Source of the DNA: Aurelia coerulea | Lineage: Eukaryota; Cnidaria; Scyphozoa; Semaeostomeae; Ulmaridae | Direction of reading: 5' to 3' | NCBI GenBank assembly: GCA_039566865.1 | Contig: CM076962.1 | Location: 3,776,743-3,840,742, forward strand | DNA: 64,000 nt | Part shown: piece by piece, positions 31,054 to 43,000 of the stretch | Layout: every line of letters starts with the position of its first letter | Position numbering within the stretch: position 1 is the first letter of the stretch | Program-made: the position numbers and the translations under genes | The notes under the pieces: generated by a model | What the model was told of the DNA's origin: nothing | The model's database searches: none | What the model saw: only the letters and a program-made list of their open reading frames with translations

Positions 31054-34000
31054 GTAACGTATCTGATGGTCTAACAAAAACATGTCAGAAAGTCAGTCAT
31101 TATTATCTGATGAGTCCGATTTGATTTGAACACTTCTTCTCTGCTGAAAAAATACCAAGTACTTGCCCTGGAAAATCAACCATATCTTCTAAATAGTGGT
31201 TAATTGCTTTCTTGGACACGGATGATATTGTAGTTCCATCTGTTGGAATGAGATAGATCATCTTGTTGTGGTCAAGTGTTACGAACGATATGATTGCCTT
31301 GTAACCGGCTTCTGTAAAATGCAGGTCCGCAGGTCCGATAAAATGTGGGTCCCACTCCAAAATTGGTGGTGGGTCTCCTTGTGTAAGGCGCGCTAGAGCG
31401 GTCCACGGGTCTTGCGAGGCTTACGCCCACTTTCTTTTTCATCTTCGAATGCTTACGTTCAACCTAGCCTGTGTTCCACAGAAGACTCCAGAAAAATCAA
31501 TAAAAAGCCTAATGAATATGCTGCAAACGTTTTCATCAAACTATGGCTTTGTTTATTCCCCATCAAATTAAGCAAGTTATAAATCAAAACGAGCAAGCGG
31601 AAGTACCCTTTGGATTAAAAGATCCTCTTTGGAGAAAAAATAAATAAGTTTTCCAATGCTCAGCATTACGATATTTTGGTGATCTCTGTGTCAAAATCTT
31701 AAAGGCCATTTTTTTCGTTACTTCACTATATCGCTATTTCGTTATTTCGTTGTTTCAATTTTTCGTTGAATACCGTGCAGATACTATTCATTGTTAGATG
31801 TGTAAAAAGTACCAAACGATGCATTGGGACTTCCCCGTGTGAAGGAATCCCCTCCAAAGTACAAAGTTCTCCCATATTTGCATTGGAATTGAAATTCTTT
31901 GCAAGCTGTGACTCAGGATCTTTTCATTGATCAGGTACGATTTCACAATGTATTCTTCTCTTTGTGACCTTTGTGACGATCTGCGTCACCATTCAATCCC
32001 ATCGATATGGGTTTCACTTGACGAATTGCAGCGATGATGAATTGCTGTATCGCTTCATTCTTAAGAAAGGGCTCCTTGCCGCATACAGCGGCCATTTGTA
32101 TGTGGCCGTTACATTCAAAAAGACCCATGGACCCCCATTCTATTGGACCTTTGGACCCGCATTTTACAGAAGCTGCCTTGTAACATGCATGGGGGCAATC
32201 GTAGCAATTTGGGGCAATATGGTAGGTAACACATCTTTAAAATAATTTACAGAGAATCATTGCATGACTCTTTTGCTTCTGTATGTGAAACATATGAATG
32301 CCTAGACTCTCCCCAAGTCTATCTCTTCAGTCCATCTTGTCATCCCCTTTACGGGTAGTTCCTGTATTTGCCATTTCCTGGATCTGCTATTCCAACATTC
32401 CGTCAAGAGAGCTTGAGAGATAGACTTGTAAAATTTGCAGCCTTATGAATTATTGATGAGGGCATGTTCTGTGCCAAAATCAGATTCTTTGCCTGTTTGC
32501 TATGCTTGAGAGCCACAGTGTTACAATTGCCCCTTGTTATATTTGGCCCTGGTCTCCCCTTCTCATTGCAAATAGGCAAGCTTTTTGAGATACAGTAATG
32601 ATACTAGTTTTCTAGAAACTATGCTTTGTGCAAGCAAGATCTCCTGGACAAAATGTGAAGCTGCTGGTTCAAGATAATTTACTGAGTAAAGCGCCTGAAG
32701 GTTTACAAATGCAGCTGCAGAAGACTTGTGAATAATTAAAAGATCAATTTTTCTTGTTTCTTTTGCAGCCTTGGAAGCACAAGATTCCTGAAAGTTGCAA
32801 GAGCTAAACACAAGTAGGTTTCACAAATATCTTACAAAAATAGTAATTAATCATACTTTGAACAATTTTGTCGGACACCCTGTAACATTTTTGGATCTTC
32901 TTGTAAACAAATCAACTCACATGTTATATTTTTTGTCACATTCTTTTCCAGGGAAGGATTTGTTGTGATCAAAGTATTTGCAATTCATGATCCATCATTG
33001 CCTCTCAAAGTCTACCAAGATCAAATATCATCAATTAAAAGAAGGTTGTCAGGTTTAGCAAATGTTCTGCCCTTTCAAGGAGCTTTACTCACTGACAAAG
33101 CTGGCTTGTTGTTTAGGCAATATGTTCATGATAATCTTTATGACAGGATAAGGTGAGTAAAATGGCATTTTTGTTAAAAGGAATTGACATAGTTTAAAGC
33201 TGGTCTGGGGAACAAGGACAGATTTGGTAAGACAATAGCACGAGTTGGTTTTGATTGACACTGCAATTCAAAGCGATTAGCGAACGCAGACAAAGGAAAT
33301 TCTCTCAACCAGTAATTCAAAACAAGCAAAGCCGCAAAAGTTTCTCTGAAACCCAGGTAGATAGCTCGCTTGTTGTGAATTCCAGAAAGTGTTTTTAAGA
33401 GCAAACATGAGCATATATCGAAAGAAGAAGGATATATCTACAGATCTACCACGGGCATTTAATTTGTTTGGTTCAAAAGCTGATTTGGAGGTGATTCAAT
33501 TCTCTTATCTTTCTGGGTGTAATGAAAACACTTACTGCTCGGCTTCTGAACCAAAGAAATAAAATGCCCTGGGTAGATGTGTAGATATATCCTTCTTCTT
33601 TTGATATAGTGAACGATGAGAAAGAAGAGAGACAACATCTTCAGAGAGCAGGCATCGACTTGACCTTTTGCGCTATTCATTTTCTATTCAGTCATCTGCT
33701 AACTAGTTTCGGCCAACAGGCCATCATCAGAGCAACTGAAGAATTTTTTAACTACATGGGGTTTTATAGAGATCAATTTAATCAAATCTATTTGATGTCC
33801 TTTTAAGGTAAATGCAATAAGTTCTTGGACCCAGTTCTCTCTGGTCCGTTTGTTTCAATCGTTAGATCTGTTTGCTCAGAAGACAGCCTCCTCCTCAGTT
33901 TCTGGCCATCTCAGGTTGCTACCCTTTGCAGTGGATCCGTGTCCTCTTAGGCTTTGCTTTCATTGTTGTTGTGTTGTGCGTTGCTAGCTGTATAAATCGT

Positions 34001-37000
34001 TCTTGTCGTTGTTGTTGTTGCTGGTGTTGTTGTTTGACCTTTGTCGTTTGATATTGCGTCAGATTATTTCCTTGGTTTCTTGTTGTTGTTGTTGTTGTTG
34101 TTGTTATGATTGTTTTTTGACGTACCTTGTTTGATTTCACGTCAGATTGGTTTGAGTTGCTGCTTCTTCTTTTGATAAATGCTAAATGTTTGCTTTTAAA
34201 AACAATTTCTGGAATGCACAACCAGCGCGCTAGCTACCTGGGTTTCAGAGAAACTTTTGCGGCTTTGTTTGTTTTGAATTTATGGTAGAGAGAATTTCCT
34301 TTGTCTGCAGTCACTAATCACTTTGAATTCAGGTGTCAACGAAAGCATCTCTTGCTTTTGTCTTACAAAATCTGCCCTTGTTGGTCTGGGGCAAGTTAAA
34401 ACTATGTTATTGTATTTGATAACTTTGAAACATTGCTATACAGTACATAAACTTCTCTGTTACCAATTAAACTAAAATGCCAGGATTCAATTAGACTAAA
34501 CCTTGTGTTTGATTTTGACACATTGCCTTTGATTTTGTAGAAAGAAACAATGGTTGCGTAGAAGTTCTCTTTGACCAATCTATAGTGGCAATAGTATACA
34601 TATTGCTGATTTCAAGCAGCCTGTGGCCACTCATTATAACACTATGTTGATTCCCCTCAAGCTTGGTTCTTAGTCAAAATGTGCCAGAAATGCTTCAGAG
34701 CAACATCCCAGAATTCTTTAAGGATTTCTGAGAAAGTGCTTAGTTTCTTGACCCTATTTTTGGTCAGATCTATAGTAAATTTAGTAGATTTATTTATTCT
34801 TCATGGCTACTGTTGTCATCACCAAACTATTGTTTTTATGATGAATTTACATTTTAAACAAATGATTTGTGTACAAAATTTAAAAATAGCCTTAAATAGC
34901 AGACTCATCATACTAAAACCATAAACACAACAAAAACACTGTAATCTGTATAAAGAATATTGTTAACTCCTGTGAAAGAACATCAACCATAATAAACCTG
35001 TAACTAGAGAGAAAACTGTTGAGAGAAAGCAGAAATAGACATGACGTCATCTGGTTCTGGCTATGAACGGCACTTGACAATTCCTTTAACAGCAATCTTA
35101 TTAAGCACTTTGTGTACCATGGCACCATTCCATTTTGGCAGACGCTAGCATACGCCAGCTTAGTAGGTGAATTATTGTAAAACAAAAAAGGAAAAACAAA
35201 CAAACAAACAAACAAACAAACAAACAAAACAGAAATAAAGACAAAAACTAAAAAACTATTCACTGGTGCAAAACTTGTGTAAAGATGGTTGGATGTGAGT
35301 CACCAATGACTGGTGCCATGGTTCACAAAGGGCTTACTCAAAACAAGACTAAACATAAATAAGAATAAGGGGTCGCCAATCGTCAGGTTTTCATCAAGTT
35401 TCCGAAGAATTCCCAAAGACCCCACAGACCAGAAACGCCCCCGGCCACAAAACCGCCACTCCACCGCCAAAAACAACAAACCAGCCATCACCCGAATGAG
35501 CCGAGCAAGCGGAGCCCGAGCCCCGCAATGACCGCAACCACCACAGGGCCCAAGCCCCACCCACCAAGCGCCCCCGAATGACGCCCAGCCCGCAGCACCC
35601 GGCAGCAAAGCGGCAGTTCCATGGCCAAAAGACACCTCCAGCCCACAGAATCCCCGGGAACACCTCAGTTAATCCTGTTAGAAAACTGTTGAATCCTACA
35701 AGAGAAGAATGAATCAATCTTAAAACCTGAAAGGAAAGAAATAAGTTAGCAATAGCAATTCACCATTAACGGCAAGGAAGAACAATGTGGAATAACCAAA
35801 AACGCTTTTTTCCCTTTTTTCCTTTCAGGTTTTAAGATTAACTCGTTTTTCTCTTGCAAGATTCAACAGTTTTCTCTCTAGTTACATGTGTATTTTGGTG
35901 GTTGCTCTTTTACAGGAGTTATCAGTCTCTTTCTACAGATTACTGTGTTTTGTTCCGTTTATGGGTTTGGTACGATGAGTCCGTTTATTTTTGAATTTGC
36001 AGTTTGTTGCATTCAGTCAATTCTTTTTCAATTTTGGCATTTGTTTTAGTACTTTCTTTTTTATATCAAGTACTAAGAAAAACTACAATGCAAGAATCTG
36101 AGCCAATCATAGTGGGAAAGACACATGGTCATCTAGTCCCCACTATGAATGACTCTTACAATGAATATAAACAATAATCTAATTTAACTAGCAAAAGAAC
36201 ACAACACCACACCACTCCATACCAAAAGACACTACACTATACTAGAGTACAACGAAAAACCACGTAGAGCAGGGCCGCTTCTAGACTAAGGACATTCGTC
36301 TAAGTTTTGCTCCATTGAATTAGATTATATGGGTGTCACTTCTCTCCAAAATGTTTTCTACTTGAAGAGGGAAATTGTCCCTTTTTGCCTCTAAATCTGC
36401 TACGCAATGATGTATTTGTTTAGGGGGCATTGGTGCAATGGAAAATCTAGTCACATGACACAAACATTCTGATGGCCAATTGACTAACAACAGCACTGAA
36501 ATTTATTTTTTGAGCCAATGTCTCAATCATATCGTACTGTAGTCTTGACTGCAGGTGCACATTTGTGACAGAAGTTTGATCATCTTAAATATCCATTCAG
36601 TAGATCCTGCAGGAGGACTGTGCCAGTCAAGCATGCACACAGGTTATTGCGATGTTTCAAAAACGTGAAAATGTCTGAATATTTTGTATGGTTATCCATC
36701 ATGTTCAATATTTCCATAGATACATTGTAACTTGGCACTACAAATTCATTAATAGCATAGGCTCCAAATCTTTGAATCGATGTAAAAAGGTGGGTGTTAA
36801 ATTCTAAAATTCTATCACCTATCTATTTTGATTGAATGGCTTGAAAGAAACTTTAGCTACTGATCTTTAATTCTGCCGTTGGACTTCTCAAAGATCTTGA
36901 ATATTTTTCGAAATTACAGAGTCCTTTATATCTGAACTCATTTTAGGATGTGACTTCTTCAAATTTTGTAATTGTAAACCATCAGAGTGACAGACTGTGC

Positions 37001-40000
37001 TTGATGCCATATTGTAGACATTCATAAACTATTTTCTTGAAAAATATTACCGGGTGCGCCAAAATAAACTATGCATGTTTGGCTGGCGACAATAAATCAT
37101 ACCCTGGACCGATTTTGAAGCTTTATGACTCAATCTTTAGCAGAAAGCCTGAATTAGATTCTAGGACTTTTGCAAATTTTTCAGTTTTCAGTTTTTAGAG
37201 CTAGAAGCGAGTTTCTTAAAATGTTCGTTTTCCAGAACATTGAAAACGATCAAAAAACGTCGATCAAATTTTAAAAGATTCAACATGAAAGAATAAAGAG
37301 AAAACATTTTCAGGGGGATTTTGGGGTTTAATACGAACTCTCGTACAGCGATTACAATTGGTCGATTCTTAAATCGCAAATCACCACGAACAAATTCTCT
37401 CTTTGTCCATTCATGTCGATTCTTTAGAAAACTTGATCAATGTTTTTTATCGTTTTCAGTGTTTCGAAAACGAAAATATTAGGAAACTCGCTTCTAGCTC
37501 TAAAAAAAGAAATGCAAAAATCCCAGTATTTGATTCAGGCTTTCTGCTAACGATTAAGTCATAAATCTTCAAATTCGTTCCAGTGTACGATTTATTGTGG
37601 CCTGCCAAACTTGCATAGTTTATTTTGGCGCACCCGGTACTATACGTTTCCTCCAAAGCCTTAGAAACTACGATAATTTCTTGAATTCTTCAGGAAGAAG
37701 AAAAAGTCCATAATTCTGAAAATTTTGACGATTTCTGAAAAGTCCAACGGTAGTAAAGCAGTGATAGCAAAAGTTCCTTTGAAGCCATTAAGTTCAAAGA
37801 AATAGGTTTTATCATTTTACATAAACCTTTTTAAAGATTTGGAAGGTATTCTTTCATTAATTCTCACTTTTTGCAGATATACCATGGAGATATCAAATCA
37901 GAAAATATTCTTGTCACAAGTTGGAATTGGGTTTTACTCACAGATATTGCAAGTTTCAAACCAGTTTGTCTCCCTGTGGACAACCCAGCTGACTACAACT
38001 ACTTTTTTGATACATCACGCAGACGAACATGCTACATCGCACCTGAACGATTCATAGGTACAGGCCAGAAGTATGCGGATTCGCTGAATTCAAGCCAATC
38101 AGATGGAGATGTTAAGCCAGGAACCAGTCCCACAACTCCACTTCTTGATATGCCTGTTACTGAACAAAGCGAGATGACCTATGCTATGGATATCTTCTCT
38201 GCAGGGTATGTGCTTTAAATTTTTGGCTCTAATCACAACTGCGGTCATGTTTGTGGCACACATTACTAACATGTTTTTTGTAAGTGCTAATTTTATGATG
38301 TAATCTTAACGAAGTATGAATGATGATCTTAAGAGGGGCTTCACTTTAATACCGAATATCCTATAGTTTGTTCTGTACAGTAGAGGCCATGCGCACATTA
38401 AAGGGGCTCCTTCGCCAAACTGTAAATAAATCTGCAAACACTGCATGTGTCCATTGTTCTCCTTTATTTTCAGCAGTTTGTTTGGTGGCTTCACCCAAGC
38501 CACCAAAAAGTGCTCGTTAGAAACCATTTATGTCCAAGCAATCGTAAAAGATATGAACGTTTGGTTTTTTCCTCTGTAAAGTACAAAGATTTATCTTCAA
38601 AATGATGCTTTCATTTTCGAAAAAACAGGTAAATGTCTTCTGTGTGATATTTCCTGTCAAAATACGTCAAAATCACCGTTTCGATCAAAATTCTGAGACG
38701 GAGCCCCTTTAAGATGGTTTTCTTCAGTTTGTTTTTCTTGCCTAAGAATTCTTGTTTAGAAATATTTACTGTCTTTCATATGGCTCAAGAATTCTTATCA
38801 TGACGCAAAGAATTGTTGTCATGTTAATGTGTGCAAGACCTGTACTATTTTCCTTCCTTGAAAAAATTTGGAGAATTTGGAGAAAAGTAACATGCTTTGC
38901 AGCATCGCTTGGTTGAGTGAAGGACGTCAGTAGCTATTATGATAGCCACGGAAAAACGAATGTTATTATGATATCCCCTTGCAGGTTTTTGTCTATTGTG
39001 GCAAACCAAATTCGCATTGAATTGGCAACGATTATCGAATGATTATGAAAATTGTATTGATGATATTTGCACAGGGGGGGGGGGGGTTCTTGGCCAAATT
39101 TTGAGTAGGGGTCTGCCGCGAGCATATTCAAAATGGTACCGTTGGCTAGACTTATTCTTACGAAAATTGTACCCTTGGCTAGACCAATTTGACCATTCCC
39201 GGGACCAATTTTTACGAAAATGGTACCCTTGGCTACACCAGTTTTGGCCATTTCCTGGACCAATATTGTCAAATTTGTTCCAAATATGATATCATGACCG
39301 TTTGCTAGACCAATATTGTCAAAAATGATACCCTTGACTAGACTGTTGCTAGGCCAAAATAGCAAAAAAGTATACCCTTGGCTAGACTAGAAATCCGAAA
39401 AAGTATACCTTTCGTCGTGGCACATCCCCAGGTACCTTTACTATGGAAGAGCCCCCCCCCCGTGGATTTTTATAGTGAATGAAACTCGAACCTAGACTCC
39501 TTTGTGTAAATAGAAATGTTTACGTTATATTCTGTTCATGTTTGATATTCAAGATGGCGTGTTCATGTTGCGAACCTTCAGCATACCAAACTATAAATAC
39601 GAATACAACATTGATCATGATTATTATTATTCATGCAACGTTGTAGGGACAAGTTTCAATCTATGGGGGGCTTCTGCACTCTAAACAGAGAATCGGTAGC
39701 TCTTGTTGCATTTTCTAAAAAGAGAGGTGCTGTTACTCATTTAATCTGGCCATTTTTGCTAGAGCTCGTCAATTCAACTTTTTCGTAGATGCGTGATTGC
39801 TGAATTGTTTTGTGAAGGCAGTCCATTATTCGACTTGGCTCAGCTTTTGGCATACAAAAGTGGTGATTATAGTCCAGAAGTAAAATTGAGCAAAATTGAC
39901 AACAACATCAAGGTGAGAGTTCTGTAAGGGGCTCCGTCTCCAAATTTCGATCGAAACGGTGATTTTGACGTATTTTGATAGGCAATATCACACAGACATT

Positions 40001-43000
40001 TACCTGTTTTTTTGAAAATGAAAGCATCATTTTGAAGACAAATCTTTGTAATTTACAGTGGAAAAAATCAAACATTCAAGTCTTTTACGATTGATTGGAT
40101 ATAAGTGGATTTTTAACGAGCACTTTATGGTGGCTTGGGTAAAGCCACCAAACAAACTGCAAAAAACAATGGAGAACAATGGACACGTGCAGTGTTTGCA
40201 GATTTGTTTACAGTTTGGCGACGGAGCCCCTTTAACTTTTTTATCGATATTCGAATTTTTATTGAAACTTTGGAAAACGATACTCATAGAATAGGTTGTA
40301 ATGTGTTCTTGCATTTCCGTTGGCTCCTTTGTGCTTCCTTTCACCTAACTGTAACTAGTTTTTCTTCTCTTCTTTACTGTATACATCAAACGCCAAAAAT
40401 TCCGGACGTCAATATTTGCGGAAATTTCATACATCCAAAAATTGTAATTTTGGAAATTTTTGTGGTCTGAAATATTTAGTGTCCACAATTTTTTGGAGCA
40501 CAATCCATCTTATCAATCATTCTCCTCATCCTCAACAATAATTATTTGTGGAAACTTCTTGTACCCAAGAACCCTTAAAATGAAACATGATATATATATA
40601 TACCGGATGTTCCAAAAAAATGTAAACGGATCTGGTTGACTCCAGCGCTGTGAATTTGGCTTCAATCAATGTCTAGTCACTCTAAAAATGTTCTTTGGTA
40701 GTTAACTTGAAGATAGATACCTCGTTTGCTGATATTGGTACTTTGAGAGCAGACTTGTTGTTCTTGGAGGCTCAAATTGGCCTATTCTTGCAAACCAGAG
40801 CTTTAGCCTTTTGGCCTAAGCAATTTCTTAAGGCACAGCGTATAAATCAACGATAGCCTTGATAAAATTTGAACAATATTAGATATTGTGTTATTCTGTT
40901 TTCCAGAAGTTACCCCCTAGTCACCCATTGGGAAGTTTCTTAATTTGTCATTAATTTCAGTTCTCAATTTCGACGTGCTTCATGAATTTGCTGAGGCCAA
41001 AAGGCCAAAGCTCTGGTTTGCAAGTGGAGGAAATTTGAGCTTTAAAGATTGATATTTCTGCTCTCAAAGCACCAATACCAACAAACGAGGTATCTATGTT
41101 CAAGTTGACAATCGATGGACATTTTGAGAGTGATTAGCCATTGATCAAAGCTAAATTCACATCCCTGGAGTCAACTAAATCTTTATACAGTTTTTGGGAC
41201 AACCGGTAGGACATTTTAATATTAAATAATCAAACGTACACTGTAAATATGTCGTTTTATAAGTCTGTTAAAACATCCGAAATTCTGTGACAAAATGATC
41301 CGAAAACTTTTTTGTCATTAATTTCAGTTCTCAATTTCGACGTGCTTCATGAATTTGCTGAGGCCAAAAGGCCAAAGCTCTGGTTTGCAAGTGGAGGAAA
41401 TTTGAGCTTTAAAGATTGATATTTCTGCTCTCAAAGCACCAATACCAACAAACGAGGTATCTATTTTCAAGTTGACAATCGATGGACATTTTGAGAGTGA
41501 TTAGCCATTGATCAAAGCTAAATTCACATCCCTGGAGTCAACTAAATCTTTATACAGTTTTTGGGACAACCGGTAGGACATTTTGATATGAAATAATCAA
41601 ACGTACACTGTAAATATGTCGTTTTATAAGTCTGTTAAAACATCCGAAATTCTGTGACAAAATGATCCGAAAACTTTTTGTCCGAAAAGATTTTGCCTGA
41701 AATTTATCGTCTGTAATTCTTGGCGTTTAATGTATTTGTGTCAAAGACCAACGCAAAACGAATTGCTGTAGCGAGGCAGACAGAATGGTGAAGAATGTTG
41801 TTCCCAAATATAATAGCGGGAAAGGGTGAACATCACTTGGTCCAAATCTTCCTTTGTAGCGTAAAGCTCGGTAAATGCAGGTATAGCGCTTTAATAGAAC
41901 AACTTTTACTGTATTCTGTTATCTTTGTCAAATTTCGATCTTTGTGAAATTTCATAAACCTACTCACAGTTGTTTCTGTAAACTAACACAACAATTTCTT
42001 ACCGGGTGAGTGAAGAGACGCTTTCTCCGTTTGAAAGGCCACTACTACCTGGCTATTAAGACCATGATATTGTCAAGTATATTTTTTAATGGAGAACATG
42101 TTCAAATCCATTTTAAAATTTACCTGACTGGAATCTGCTACTCTGTTATGGAACTGTGAGGGATTTTCTCGAGAAGAAGGCCCCTCCCAAGAAACTTTCA
42201 AAGCTTGCCTAAAGTCACGAACAAAATTTCCCAATATTTCTGGCTTACATCAATGACTTCAACCCATTTCAGCAAGTTTATCCTCTAGGGATCGCCCGGA
42301 ATAATATTTTTTGCTCCCAGGAATGACACTCTCGTCCTCCCAAAGGGATATCACGTCCTAAAGCACTAAAAAGTCATTGCTGTAAGGCAGAAAATTTGGT
42401 CGTGATTTAAGTGTTCTTGAAGCGGCTTTCTTGAGAAAATCTCTCTTAATTTCAGAATGGGGCAGCCGATTTTGATCAGATAAATTCTAAAGTTTATTTG
42501 AATTTGTCCAACTGGTTAATACAGTAAAAACCCGCGTATAAGAACCTACAATTTTGCAAGTCAGCATAACTAGGTTCTTATGTTTTCGGTATTTAGTGGA
42601 AAATGAGGCTGTTCAGGTTCTTAAATTGGTTCTTATTTTATTCATGGCTTTCAGGAATTTCTTGTCTTCATATTCTAACTTCAGGCCTATTATTTACTGT
42701 CAGTTCACATCAGTTGAGTTTATGAGATACATTCCCCAACAGAAATTTGTGGAAGAATCAGAAATGTTTTATATAATCCAGAGAAAATCTTTCAAAAGCT
42801 TCTATCAGGTAATATAAACATTTTTTATTTTTCCAAAAATATCTGTTGTGAATAAGACCCCATGCTCTCTAAAGATAAGAACCTATTTCAAATTCCAGGC
42901 TGAATGGGTTCTTATATAATTGGGGTTTAATTGCAAAATTTCAGCCTGTAGGTTTTTAATCCATTAGGTTCTTATACGCGGGTTTTTACTGTATTATTAC

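Larger units (their letters stand above)
33211..34382. mobile_element. Family B foldback element with 9-bp target duplication, interrupted by a retro-insertion
   Basis: It starts AACAAGGACAGATTTGG and ends AAATCTGCCCTTGTT, flanked by the perfect 9-bp duplication GGTCTGGGG (33202-33210 and 34383-34391). Its centre is split by the insertion at 33606-34161. It lies in the VPS15 intron after exon 3. Confidence 0.92.
40380..41735. mobile_element. Inverted-repeat element with ACGCCAAAAATT ends, holding a family C element and a tandem duplication
   Basis: Left TACATCAAACGCCAAAAATT and right (AATTCTTGGCGTTTAATGTA) are near-inverses. Inside lie a family C element (40604-41207) and a 367-bp direct duplication (40947-41680). 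It lies in the VPS15 intron after exon 6. Confidence 0.75.

Noticed and set aside
31103..31360. Minus-strand frame beginning [15 protein letters not shown]
   Set aside because: It looked protein-like, but part of it recurs at 32120-32215 in the opposite orientation, so it is at least partly a dispersed repeat. No family was recognised.
33919..34221. Thr/Gln-rich minus-strand frame
   Set aside because: It is produced by CAA/ACA tracts in the retro-insertion rather than by a gene.
34548..34600. [14 protein letters not shown] stretch as the missing VPS15 exon
   Set aside because: The tryptophan context does not match the family (W-I-A-F-Q) and the frame stops after a few codons.
35394..35717. 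GC-rich minus-strand frame in the foldback element
   Set aside because: Composition alone explains the long frame (Gly/Trp/Ala-rich). It has no domain and overlaps another open frame.
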